Source: Amphiduros pacificus
Taxonomy: Eukaryota; Annelida; Polychaeta; Phyllodocida; Hesionidae
Length of the DNA stretch: 64,000 bases
NCBI GenBank assembly: GCA_949316495.1
Contig: OX439002.1
Coordinates: 7,285,501-7,349,500, forward strand
Direction of reading: 5' to 3'
Each line of letters opens with the position of its first letter. Position 1 is the stretch's first letter. The notes beneath the pieces are model-generated. The model searched no databases. It was not told the DNA's origin and worked only from the letters and a program-made list of their open reading frames with translations. This document shows positions 17,074 through 61,760 of the stretch, piece after piece. The position numbers were made by a program, and so were the translations under genes.

Positions 17074-17700
17074 ACTGTTTGAACATTTGTAACTATAATT
17101 ATTTAAGTAGTCGAATGTACAAGTTGTCTACTGACAGGAAAAATAAATCAGTGTCTTTATGGGTGTCTTTTTTAGTCTTTCGTTGGATAGTTTGTAATCA
17201 CTTAATTAGAACAAGAACTTGAGGGAGTTATCTTCTCCCTTTTCCCTTGTGGAAGCCCAGACTCTGGGTCTTGGGCTTCCTCCAAACCACTGCCTTTGGT
17301 TCTTCTAGGGTTTTCGTGGTTGCAGGTCCCCAGTATTTTGATAAGCTGTGACAAGGTCACAGGCCCATCCAGGGTTTGTGCTACCCCCTTTGGGTTTGGG
17401 GCATCTATTTTGGATCCCTCTGGGCTTTTTCTCCATTCTTTACCTCCCTTTCGGAGGGCTGTGGATCTTCTGAGAGGGGTGGTGGCGACCCTTCTTGCCC
17501 CTTAGGGGGCTCAAGGGCTGCATGCCCTGAAAAAAAACGTTATCAGGGGGAATTTTTGAGAACTCCTGTTCACTCGCCTTCCTTCTTTTTAGAAGTTCAG
17601 CATATCTTTGTTTCCTTTAGGAAAGCAGAATCCATTTTTGGCTAAAGGAGCATTCTTGGTTGAGTATAATGTTACTCGAGATACAAGAATAACAAGTCCC
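17074..17700. other. GC-richer unknown sequence
   Basis: 17220-17560 is richer in GC than its surroundings and has two overlapping plus-strand frames (17296-17505 and 17376-17645) with no family resemblance. CTTTGGTTCTT(C/T)TAGG followed by TTGCAG recurs at about 23460, which hints at an unnamed dispersed repeat. Confidence 0.35.
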
Positions 17701-17704
17701 CTGC

Positions 17705-17995
17705 ATTTTGGATGGTTTCCATGGCAACAAAAGTAACCAATCACTGCCATAACCTAAGCAGAATGGGCGAAGGTCTTCAGGAGTACATGTGTACAATATC
17801 TAAGCTAAATGTCATCCTGTTCTGGCTGTATCATGCACACAAGCAAAATTGGCCACATGGTTGTCATGGCAACATAAATTGACCAATCACAGCCATTATC
17901 TAATCAGATCAGAGTAAAGTCTCCAGGAGTGCATTTGTGCAATATCTAAGGTAGGTGTGAAACTCTTGTGGCTGTATCATGCACACAAGTAATAT
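17705..17995 (+). repeat. two-copy ~147-bp tandem duplication
   Basis: Two successive units each contain CATGGCAACA, ACCAATCAC(T/A)GCCAT, CTCCAGGAGT or its TTCAGGAGT variant, CAATATCTAAG and GGCTGTATCATGCACACAAG. Diverged, so not recent. Confidence 0.85.
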
Positions 17996-19145
17996 ACCAT
18001 GGACAGACTCAAGCACGCAGCTTTTCGCATTGCGAAGAATGCGGTGGACAAATATCACAAATTCTATGAAACTTGACAAATGATGTCAAAGTCCATATCT
18101 CAAAAATATTTCAGCTAACATCATATGCTCATATTACTTCCAACTCATAATTCAATGAACCTCGCAACTTTTTCAAGCATATTCTTTATTTCCTTTACAG
18201 CACAGTGTACCAGATCCTTATGGATATTAAATAAATTACAAATACCTTTCAACTCCTGGCCCCACTTTAAGTAAAACATCAGGTGAGCTCAAATGGGTTT
18301 GTTTGTTTTGTTTTTTTTTTTTCAAAAATTTATTAACTTTTTTGAGTGATGCTTATACTTTTAATATAATGTATGTCAAGGCATAATTTACAGAAAAATC
18401 TATATAAAAAACATTGGCCAACGTTCTCTAATGTAATCTATTACAATTGCCCAGATTCTTATATTCTGTTCCATTGAAATAAATGTCATAAATATATTGC
18501 ATTACTAGATTAATCAAGATATGCTTATCTTCCTAAAGAACTGTCTTTTAACAAAAGAAAGCACCTGTGGCTATGTCAGTTATAAAAGACATCAACAATG
18601 ATGACAGAGTTTTACAAAACAAAGGACACTGCACAATGTCTGACATGAAATTCAATGTTGGCAAAATGACCATTTTATTCCAACTTGATTCCAGTCGTCA
18701 CAATTTTTTTGAATACTGGTAGTAAACTTGAGATTGGTATAAAAGTCAGTAGCTGTTGCAAATGTTATCCAATCATGAACCCAGAGGACACGGACGATGT
18801 TGGTAAAGAAAACATCTGTCAGCAATCAGTCAATTGTTTCATCATCATTGTTAATATCTTGAAGAAACCTTAGATATGATACAAAATAAAGAATCTTGCA
18901 TTAAACCCAGTTTAGGATTTTTCAATACCAAAGATAGTTTTGAATTTCAAAGTAAATTCACCCAACAAAATATATATATATCATAAACTGTGTATATACA
19001 ACTGAATTTGCAAAGCATGTTCTTGCCATAGCATGTTTGGTTGAGATTTGTCCAGCTCTCAAAACCATTTTTCAGTCTTCTATGGCAATAATCCAGCTCT
19101 CAAAACCATTCTTAGGTCTTCCATGGCAACAATTTAAGTCATTCC
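17996..19145. other. downstream of RING2, probable 3' UTR in part
   Basis: Minus-strand AATAAA lies at 18679-18674, about 470 bp past the RING2 stop, and is a possible polyadenylation signal. The rest is AT-rich with no further gene. Confidence 0.4.
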
Positions 19146-19330
19146 TTATTCATCTTCTTTTCCTGTTTTCTGTTGCACATAAAACATTTCCAGTGGTTTG
19201 TTTATCTTCCAGTGCTTTTCATTGACAGAGTCCAGAGTAAAAGAGCCATTGATCAATGTGTAACTTCCCGGAGATGTAGCAATGTAGATGATATATTTTT
19301 TTTCTTCAGGATTTGAAGAACTTGATGAAC
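19146..19330 (-). CDS. RING2 exon 3 (RAWUL end, stop)
   Basis: Acceptor TTTTTTCAG. Reads [20 protein letters not shown], then [20 protein letters not shown] and a short KEDE tail to TAA. Confidence 0.95.
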
Positions 19331-21752
19331 CTGAAAAAATTTAATCACCATTTAATAACCATCATTACAAAAATATATTCTGATTATTTTTCACAAAATC
19401 ATAATCCAGTATTAGGGACAGGTAATAACCAATTAGTCAGCCCTGTAAAATATATATATCACTGATATATGTTATACATGAAGGCAACCGCCCTGTTCCG
19501 TTATCTAATTATGGTTGGACCTTGGAGTAATTATGAATGGAGGCGTGACGGCCGTTATAGGAGCTATGGCGTCATGGCAACGCATTGTTTTACACAATGC
19601 ATTCAGAATGCTTTGATCCTATCATAGTTGCCGACATCAGAACAGTGGAAAATTTAACATTTATATATTTAAAAAAAAAATTGGCCAATGTCTCATTAAA
19701 GTTTTATACCACATTTAAGTGTCTTTTTTATGAAGAAAAAATCAGAATAGTTGCTGTTTTATGGCTAACAATACAATCCACTCAAAATTACTTGAAATAA
19801 ATCTGTTCATATCTGTTCTGATTGCTTCAATAATAAATATTCTGAAAAAAGGAAAAATGCATATTCTAAACCTTTAATTTTTTTTATACATGTTACTTTG
19901 TAAAAACTTTTAAAACAAATATTATTATGATATAGCATTTATAAAATTCCTGTTACATTTTGTTGTTGTTATTTTTTGTTGATTTTAAATGATGACATGA
20001 CGTTTTATAAGTCAATTTATTTCTGATGGCGCACCTATTGGCAGGGATATAAATTACATTTTCTAATAGTAATTTTTTCACTGAACAACATATATATTTT
20101 TCTAGCCTGCCAATATATGCGCTCATAACTAAAACTCAACTGAAATGAAAAAATAACAGTAAAACATGTGGTTCTATCAGTATTTGATGTTGTAGCAGTA
20201 ATTTAAGCATATTGTCATAACTTTGATATGATTTCATAAATCTTTTCATAAAATCGTCCAAAATTGGAGCAGAGAAATAAAAGTTATATACCTCCATAAT
20301 CAGTGAAACAAGGAGAACATTTCATTCGCGATATGTATAGCTGTAAATTGTAGTTTTGGTGAGGCAAAATTGGATTGAAAAAGAATAACGTCAAAACTTT
20401 TTCATCTTGCACCTATATGACGTCATCATAACAATGGGCAAGGCGGCAACTATGGTGTCCGGTTTGATCTTGCCACGTTGTGCCTCCATACATTATTACT
20501 CCAAGGTTGGACCATGAAATGGGCACAGATTAGGGACAGGTCATAGACTGGATCCTTTTATATACATGATCTCATCAAATACAATGACTGATTCTGATGT
20601 CAGATTTTTAGCATTTATGCATCTAGACAAGCATTATATTTTCATTTAGATGCTCTTACCTTCACCATTCTTCTGCGCTTCCAATGCCAATCTCATGGCC
20701 AAGTATTTACAAAGATGATCAACTGAAAATAATTTAAAAAGAACGACTTTGTTGGTAAATCTAATAATGAGCAAATAGTGATAGATGCACATTGTATACA
20801 ATGTTGAGATTTTACCATTCTAAATTTAAACATTTTCAAGATAATTTATCATTTTTGATATTTCTTGTCTGATATTTCATCATTTTCAAATCCAATTTTA
20901 CATATTTAAATATATATTAAACCAGCATTTACCAGTAGCGTTTGCAGTGGTTTTGATGTATCGTGTTTGTGATGGGTCATATGCATTTTCTTCAAGTTCA
21001 GGATGTGGCTTGAATACAAGTTCAATTTCACTGACTGTTGGCATGACAACTGGTGGGGTTTCTGGGCGAGCTTCTTGTTCTGGTTCTGGTTCTTGTTCTG
21101 GTTCTTGTTCTGGCTCTCCCGAAACTGAGGTATTGTCAATGTCACCGCTTACACCAGACTCGTCTGACGCAGTGCGCACACGTTTCCTTGGGGTTGCACT
21201 TGGTGTTGTAGCTTCCGATCCAGATGACGCCCCATCATTTCGACTGCCTGACAAATCTGGAGTAGCTGTTCCATCTGACGCATGTTTTCTGACCCGTTGT
21301 GCTCTATTAAGCGCTTGTAGTCTCAGTCCTTCTTCAATACTGTGGCTAAATGCATTAGGATTGTGGTGTTGTTTAAGTTTTGCAAGAACTCTTTCTTGGT
21401 GAGCTTCATATTCATCTCTACTTGGATAAATCTTGGATATAAGTGCATCGAAATTTGGGTCAGGCCTCAGAGATCTCTTTGATACAAGTTTCTTACGACA
21501 AGTTGGGCATTCCTTGTTCCCACTTCGCAGAGCTGTGATGATGCATTCTTGACAAAATCTGTGCAAGCACTCTTTGGTGGTCATAGTGTTCTTCAACATA
21601 TCCAGACATATTGGACACATGAGTTCGCTGTGTAAACTTCTTGGGGAAACAGCAATTTCCGTGTTGTCTATTATAGCCTCTTGGGGCGTTCTCTGCAGTT
21701 CGTATAAGCTTAATTCCCATGTTTTGCTTGGCACCGGTGGATGCTCCATCAT
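19146..21752 (-). CDS. RING2/RNF2 E3 ubiquitin ligase (PRC1 catalytic subunit)
   Basis: Three coding exons, 21752-20933, 20722-20660 and 19330-19146, join in phase to 355 codons plus TAA (human RNF2 has 336 residues). Residues 15-30 carry [16 protein letters not shown], the family's signature before the RING. The C3HC4 RING has Cys46/Cys49, Cys62/His64, Cys67/Cys70 and Cys82/Cys85, all present, and is followed by [21 protein letters not shown] polar, Glu/Gln-rich linker leads to the C-terminal RAWUL domain from about residue 241 ([30 protein letters not shown], ending [13 protein letters not shown]). In animals this enzyme monoubiquitylates histone H2A in nuclear Polycomb complex 1 together with a PCGF/BMI1 partner. 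The ATG at 21752 is chosen because an in-frame TGA lies upstream at 21809-21807 and the family starts close to TWELS. A second ATG follows directly. Confidence 0.96.
19521..20505. mobile_element. ~985-bp inverted-repeat DNA element in RING2 intron 2
   Basis: Ends CTTGGAGTAATTATGAATGG and its inverted partner (CTCCAAG at 20499-20505) match over about 23 bp with two mismatches. A perfect 7-bp direct repeat GTTGGAC flanks it (19514-19520, 20506-20512). No transposase frame. The superfamily is unclear from a 7-bp duplication. Confidence 0.8.
20660..20722 (-). CDS. RING2 exon 2 (RAWUL)
   Basis: 63 bp between ATTTTCAG and GTAAGA. Reads [20 protein letters not shown], matching the vertebrate DHLSKYLAVRLALEE. 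Confidence 0.95.
20933..21752 (-). CDS. RING2 exon 1 (RING, linker, start of RAWUL)
   Basis: 820 bp ending in ACT G before a GTAAAT donor. Contains the whole RING domain and the linker. The linker includes a Glu-Pro/Glu-Gln run ([16 protein letters not shown]), coded by a short in-frame DNA repeat at 21071-21120. Confidence 0.95.
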
Positions 21753-21973
21753 GGCTTCTTGAGCTTCTTCATCCGGGGTCTCAAAATAGGTGTAAAGTCT
21801 CAACCATCAACACTCTCATCAACTGATCATATTCATTTCAATGTATTCAGCAGGGTAGCCGAGTCTTATTCGTTGACTTGGGTCCTATCATTAATATGGA
21901 CCACTTTTCAATCAAATAAATCTATTTTATGATAGACAACCCGTCCATAATTAAGAAGAGAGATTGTCGCAAA
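21753..21973. promoter_or_regulatory. shared head-to-head promoter RING2 / E4F1
   Basis: 221 bp between the two start codons, which point away from each other. No TATA box at a convincing place and no clear CpG island. The shared-promoter role is inferred from spacing alone. Confidence 0.6.
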
Positions 21974-53691
<31,718 letters not shown>

Positions 53692-54167
53692 CCCTGAACT
53701 TCAGATTAAAAAACAATTCTATGCTTGATCAAGTGTTTCATATTGGTAAAACACTTGTCAGGGAAATTTCAGCTAATTTGTCAGATTTTCATGATGCGTA
53801 ATACTCATCCCTCATTTGATCATTATTGGTCATTTTGTAATTTATAGCATACAACTTTACATTTATTTTGTATAATATATGTAAATATTATTTTTTTAGT
53901 ATCAGAATTAATCTGTTCAACTATTGTCTGCCACATTTCAAGGTGGGCTTTTCCAAGGTCATCATTCTGGTCATTCAAAGATGAAAAATTCAACCAAAGA
54001 GAGATGATAAATGAACCATCAGTATTTAAAGGCACTCTTTTATCCTTGTGTGATGCACAATGTTAAAGATTGGGGTTACTTCATTTTTTTTCAAACCAAA
54101 AAGCAGAATGGTATTAAAATGCCATCTCACAAAATCTATCACAAAATTAAAAGTTAAAAATTACATA
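53692..54167 (+). other. E4F1 3' UTR region
   Basis: Follows the stop. AATAAA candidates for polyadenylation are further on at 54515-54520 and 54744-54749. The transcript end is not determinable from sequence. Confidence 0.45.
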
Positions 54168-54301
54168 GGTTCCCTACCAATCTCTGTTATCAATAATTAA
54201 ATAGAGAGCTGTTGGATAGTTACCATTTTGGTAAAGTTGTACAATTCCAGTGTGTAATTTTCAATGAGTGGAAAAAACAACATGGAGATCAGCAATCAGC
54301 C
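54168..54301. mobile_element. short MITE, family M7, copy 1
   Basis: Shares CCTACCAATCTC, AATTAAATA, TTGTACAATTCC(A/G)GTGT, TTTTCAAT and the GGCAATC-GGCCTA type end with copies at 62001 and 62956. Weak terminal inverted repeats. Confidence 0.65.
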
Positions 54302-57102
54302 TAGTAGATCAGAATGAATTTCCTGATGTTCAAAAAATTACTATTTGTTTGAACAATAGGTACCTATTAAACATTTTAGTTTAAAATATGAAATAAGAAG
54401 TTTGTCCCTGTAAGTTTGATTTATGGGACTAAATTGATCAGTGTATATAATGTAAAATTGCATGGTAATTATTTGCCAAAGGTGACAAGGGCAAAAATGG
54501 AGTCTTGACAAAATAATAAATCAAATTTTGAAACTTACATCCCTCCACATAATCTTAATTTATTTGCAGATAGATTGTATATGTGTATATATAATGAAGA
54601 TATTTTGTTAAAATTTAAATGAGTGTTTGTCTTATTTATTATTGTGCTGGGACTACAATAGATTGAAGGTATCAGGCAATTAAGTTTAACAAAAGAATAT
54701 GTGCAAATGAACCTAGTGTTGTACATTTTAACATTGAATAGTAAATAAATTGCTTCAAGAAATAGATATTCCAATCAATGCAGAGGTCGAATCACAACTG
54801 GATGTGATGGGTAATCATGAGTAACTTGAAATCCTAGTGACCCAAGAGGAGGCTCAAAGTAGGATACCGATCTTTGACCTTATTCTTGCACTATTCAAAG
54901 GAAAATGTCTTGGATGTCATTATACTTCCAAAGCATCATTTACCTTTCAATACCTCAACATAAACGCTCCATCAGCAGATTATTCCAGTAACATTCTGTC
55001 TGCATGTGAACTTATATCCTCTCTGAAACTACTGATCTAGGTTCTTAGATATTAGTAGAATTCCCCTTGGCTCAGAATTTTGTCTATTTATTATGTCACC
55101 AAGTTGTAAATTAGGATTCCATTTTGATAAATATTAGCCTATCAAAATAGGTTGGAAATAAATTCAATATGTAACATGGATTTTGATTGGTCAAAGATCG
55201 CCTGTTCAAGACTGCTGTGGGTGGGAAAGGATATGAATGGTCATATATGGAGCAATGTGCAGGCATTTCTAGAAAATTTTACCTAACAAAAAAGCATTTA
55301 ATTCAAACTTTATCTGAGGAGTGCTACTTACATGAGTTTTTTTGTAAGGCACCACATTTTTCAAAAAACTATTCACAAATGCAGAACATGTTTTTTGTCA
55401 ATAACATCTTACCCACCTCTTCACAAAAAAATGGGTTTTTTTTCCAGAACAAACAAAAGATAATTCATATTCCTAACAGACAATTGAATATAACAATATG
55501 ATACAGGATATATATGTCAGTAACAATATTAATCTTTTGACTGGAAGGTACATGACATCACACACCTCTTATATTTGATATCTGTTCCATATTTCAACCC
55601 CCCCCCCCCCCCCCCCAAAAAAAAAAAACCTGACTGCAAGATCAAAATTTTTAAGCAAAACATGCTAGTTTGATAAACGATGTGTTAAAGAGGTGTTTAT
55701 AAGAAAAGGATGTTGTTTTAGTTCTAAAGTAGGATTAGAAAATACAAAGGGCAAATATGATTGTCATACTGGACTGTCTCCAAATAGTTGAGGACACCAA
55801 TTTTTGTAATGTTGGCATGTTTTACTTGAAACATAACATTGCCTTTAGTTAGCAATAAACAAAGACCTGTTGTTAAATGTTCTTGCTTGGTTTCCGCTGC
55901 ATCCACCACCACACTTTATTTTCTTCCTCATTCATTTAAGCTTGGACTTCAAGGCTAGATACTATAAAATGATTAAATTTAGGCCTAGGAAATATTTAGG
56001 ATTGAACTTTTTGTAACCTTGGGTTAAGGTCAAGGTCATGAACAGCACGGGAGCAACTTCGCTTGTCAATATTCTGAAAAAAATACAGCAATATCAATAC
56101 GACTTGGCAGATATAACACTACAAATAGGATTTATTCCCACTGCATTTATCTTACACAATGTTTGTTTCTTAATTTACAAAATAATTTATGTTACTTGAT
56201 CAGAGTGACCTGCTTATAAGCCATATAGGTCACAACTTCCAAATATTGGGAAGCTGATCCCAGACACATGAAAGGAGATTAGATCTTGATATTATGTATA
56301 TTACCATCTGTATTGTTATTTTAATTATGCTCCCCTAACTGCAGGATATAGCAATATCAATGCAATTTGGCATATGGTATTGAACTGTGGTGGACTCAAG
56401 AGAAGTTGGAAATAAGATGACTGTGAGGTATTTTTGAAGTCACATAAACCATTTTTTTTAAATAAGCAAAATGTGACTTTTTACAGAAATAGCCTATATT
56501 AGCACTGCACCTATCTCCTACATTTTGAAAAAAATCAATATAATAGGTTTGTGAACTATTTAAAGAGTAAATAGGTAAAAACTACCAAAATATAGGTACG
56601 ATGATCATATGTACATGTATTTGCAAGTGCACACAAATATTTCCTTTTTGTCTTTATTTTCTACAGGACAATTTTGCTTGTGAATGTCCTCATCATTTTT
56701 TTAATTGCACAATATCTTGGACTTGGGACTAAATGAGCAACTTTCAAACAGGGGCTTAAATCAGTTTGACATTGGATGACCTTCAACTATTCTCACACAC
56801 TTTTTTAAAATAAACTCGCATGAAGGGGTTATTTAACAGAACACTGAAATTGAACATATTAACACCACATATTTGGTTTTATTTGTAACTTTTTGGTTAA
56901 TTTCGCTCAAGGTCAAGGTCATAGCCCATATGTCTTCATGCTTATGAGCAATCTTTTGACAGTTAAAATGTCTGATAATCATATAAGGGAGCTCAGAAGA
57001 TTTTGACATTGGTGATATTTTCAAAGTCACATGAGGTAATTTACAAAATCTGATGAATACATTAAACTTAATACACCAAATATCATGTATTGCCACATGA
57101 AA
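54302..57102. other. intergenic, no gene recognised
   Basis: A C-then-A homopolymer run is at 55600-55628. At 55970-56950 there are GGTCAAGGTCAT and CAATATCAAT blocks that look like old dispersed repeat. Open frames (for example 55187-55501) have no resemblance to known families. Confidence 0.4.
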
Positions 57103-57300
57103 ACCGGCCCCACTAGCACAGTTGGTAGAACATAGGATCCCTGCCTTTGATTGTTACAGAAGTGGAGGACGGGAGGTGGTGGGTTTGACTCCCACTGCCG
57201 ACAGTGTTACTTTCACACTGGTTAAAAGGCTTGAAAGTCGACCTGATATGGCCATAGTTGCTGAAAGGGTCGTAAAAACACCATTTCACTTTTTTTGCCA
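57103..57300 (+). mobile_element. tRNA-derived SINE, family 2, copy 2
   Basis: CACTAGCACAGTTGGTAGAA (A box), GGAGGTGGTGGGTTTGACTC (B box) and CACACTGGTTAAAAGGC, collinear with 16873-17073. Confidence 0.82.
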
Positions 57301-57338
57301 CATGTATCTTATCTAATGTTTATGTGTGTGTGTGTGTG

Positions 57339-57662
57339 TTGGGTTTTACGTCACTTTCTGAGTTTCAACATAATTTTTGGTCATTTCATGATGAGAACCT
57401 CTTGTAGCAGTTATAGTGATGCCTCACTGAATTGTCATGTCGTATGTTCTTGACATGACAGAAGAACATGACAGTCCACCCAGTCAGAGATTTACAAGGA
57501 CAATGAGTCAACCCTTTAGGCACGGGACTCGGCATATTTGTGAAACAGTATCAGGAGTTTGATCTTGGCATGGCCAGGGATCGAACCCACGACCTTTCGA
57601 TCACCACAGAGGAACTGATGTTAATAAGCTTGCGCTCTAACCAACTGCACCACGGCCCGTAG
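57339..57662 (-). mobile_element. tRNA-derived SINE, family 1, copy 2
   Basis: On the minus strand: GCCGTGGTGCAGTTGGTTAG (A box), GTCGTGGGTTCGATCCCTGG (B box), TTGTCCTTGTAAATCTCTGA, GTGAGGCATCA, GTGACGTAAAACCC and a (CA)n tail. More complete than the copy at 1553-1848. It abuts the family-2 SINE in opposite orientation. Confidence 0.88.
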
Positions 57663-58525
57663 CCTATATAATGTTTATAATTTGGAGAAAAATCTGTGTA
57701 ACTAGGTTACCACACCCAAAACAGTTTGGGAGTTGGACAATGCAATACCTGGTCTTAATTAATTATTGTCTTTATTAATGCATAATGCTGATCTTTAGGT
57801 GCAATAATCCCATCAATATCTTGTTTAATTCAAAACATGGAAGAACACATCATTGTATAAATAATTTTAATGGTCTAATAATGTATACAGTAGTTCTCTT
57901 TTACAATCTCATCATTACACTTGACACCACTGAGACATACATTCACTTGGCAGTATAAAAGGTTACACCGTGTTTAACACTTGCAAAATAAACCTAAAGT
58001 AGGGACAACTAGAAATGAAAATGCAAACTAATCACTAAACATGAATTTGGCATACCAAATCTCATATGTACAGAACCTCTCTATAAATATACAGGGGAAT
58101 GCAATGAAATTGCTTCATTTTGTGTTTGTTTTTATTTAATAATAAACATTTATAAAGCGCCACCCCTCATGTATTTGCACTTTCATGTTTGATAATTTTG
58201 ATGTTTGAGAATAAAGAGAAATCTTGGAAGATAAGTACAATTAAAAACATGAAAGCAATTGTCTTTTTCCAATATATATTAAAATAGATTTAATGACATA
58301 TTTCTGTATTATATTGATAATTGACATGCATATCCTTTGATGATATTTTTTAATCGAAAATTTCTAGCTTTTTGCTTATCCACGTTTTTCCCTGGACTCC
58401 AGTGCAAAATAATTCCATCCAATATGTACAAGCTGTTTTAAGAGTCATCATATCCAGAATTTGTTGGTCTGGTTTTTTCCAGTCAATTCAAACTGTCCAT
58501 AGAAAAATGAGTTCTGAGTGCACGT
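57663..58525. other. UBE2I 3' UTR region
   Basis: Minus-strand AATAAA at 58136-58131 is a candidate polyadenylation signal, about 390-520 bp past the two possible stops. Confidence 0.4.
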
Positions 58526-60359
<1,834 letters not shown>

Positions 60360-60373
60360 GATGACTTTTTATT

Positions 60374-61316
60374 CTAAAAAAATAAAACATTTGCTGTGAG
60401 TTGTAACCTGCCCAATCTGAATGGTATTCTTTTATCAATTAATAATTAGCATATTATGAAGAGGTGTGTTGATCTGCAAGATCATGCCCTTGTCCATTTT
60501 AACAATTCTCACAACAAACAAATTCATTATGAAATATTAAATATTTGTTGAACAGGCTGTCTCTTTGTACCATATCATTGTGAAAAGGAAGGAAGTTGTA
60601 AATGCAAAGATGCATGGTGTATTCCAGGTGATAATTTTATATCTAGAGGATCCTCTGTGCATTTTATAAAATGCAAATCCATTTTATTTTCCCAAAAGTA
60701 AATTGAAAAGACAAAAGCAGATTGAACTTCAAGCAGTGTTAGCAATGTTGTCTGTCTCATATCTCAATGTCCACTCCATTTGCAGCTGAGTGCAGGAAAG
60801 GTTGCACTGATCATGGCCTGACAGTGAATTGTCTGTGTCCCTCATTCATATGTATGAGCCAAACTAAACCGGAAGTACTAGTACGCTTACTCATATATGA
60901 CTCATCCTGACGTCATGAAATCTAGTGACATCACAAGATTTTTAGTCGACGTCAGAGGCGTCAACCCCAGGACTAAAATGCGAAATAAACCGTCATTTCT
61001 CTAAGAATCCTGTTTTATATTAGTTATAAATGAAGTTCTCATTTCTATTAACTCGTATCGTAAGCATCACAAAACAATAAACAACAATCAACTTTCAAAA
61101 CCGACCACAAAATTAGTGCTCAGGGAATCCGCGCGAGAAACAAAACCAGCGTTAAATCTCGGTTGTCTCTGGTGGATTAAATTCAGGAAATATGAATAAA
61201 ATCTGATGTAAATATGATAAACAACAGTTCCTGAAAAAATACTATCAGTTGTGGTAACAGGTATGGGAGCTTAGTGTATAATTTCACTTGAATGAAGCGC
61301 GAACAGAAATCCTTAC
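60374..61316. other. UBE2I 5'-UTR intron
   Basis: Bounded by GTAAGG at 61316 and TTTTTTTAG at 60374 on the minus strand. No other feature seen. Confidence 0.6.
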
Positions 61317-61317
61317 C

Positions 61318-61418
61318 TCACGAGCGTGACTGCGAGCGGCGTTTTGCGCAAATATGCCGGATACTTCCGGTTTATAAATTACAAATTTCTCTACAACGAA
61401 AAGGACACGGAATATCGG
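61318..61418. promoter_or_regulatory. divergent UBE2I / RINT1 promoter and first exons
   Basis: CpG-rich core (GCGAGCGGCGTTTTGCGC) with ACTTCCGG, an ETS/GABP-type site, near 61363-61371. A minus-strand donor at 61317/61316 ends a UBE2I 5'-UTR exon. A plus-strand donor after 61418 (CGG then GTAAAT) ends a RINT1 5'-UTR exon. The exon starts probably overlap. Confidence 0.65.
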
Positions 61419-61592
61419 GTAAATAATCGACACCAATTTTCATTGGTGTTATCACATTCTTCATATAGGTTGAAAAAGGTCAAATAAAATATTTTGATGT
61501 GTTGTTGCACCAAAAGAAATGAATATGCACAGACAATTTCCTAGCAAAATATTGAAATCCGTATCGTGTCAATTTGTGTTTTACAGGACAAA

Positions 61593-61760
61593 ATGGCAGC
61601 CTCCTGTGACAAAAATAACTTTTCTCAGATGGATCAAAATAATTGGGATTTAGCAATTCAGTTGATAAATAGAGAATTTGGAGAAGACGTCAGTTCACTA
61701 GGAAAATCAAAGCAACTATTATGTGAGGTTACCAAAACGAAAAACTCACTAGAACAACAG
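61593..61760 (+). CDS. RINT1 coding exon 1
   Basis: 56 codons from MAASCDKNN to LEQQ, phase 0, donor GTTAGA. Confidence 0.9.

Noticed and set aside
17296-17645. Overlapping GC-rich frames as a gene or an old retroelement
   Set aside because: No motif of any polymerase, integrase or capsid family is visible.
20906-21145. Second frame over RING2 exon 1, and the plus-strand frame at 20947-21402
   Set aside because: Shadows of the RING2 coding sequence caused by its Glu/Gln repeat.
55187-55501. 104-codon frame downstream of E4F1
   Set aside because: No splice context, repeats or resemblance; its A/T-rich composition fits chance.
57103-57200. Functional tRNA gene
   Set aside because: A and B boxes are present but the stems do not form a cloverleaf and the block recurs with a shared downstream body; it is a SINE.
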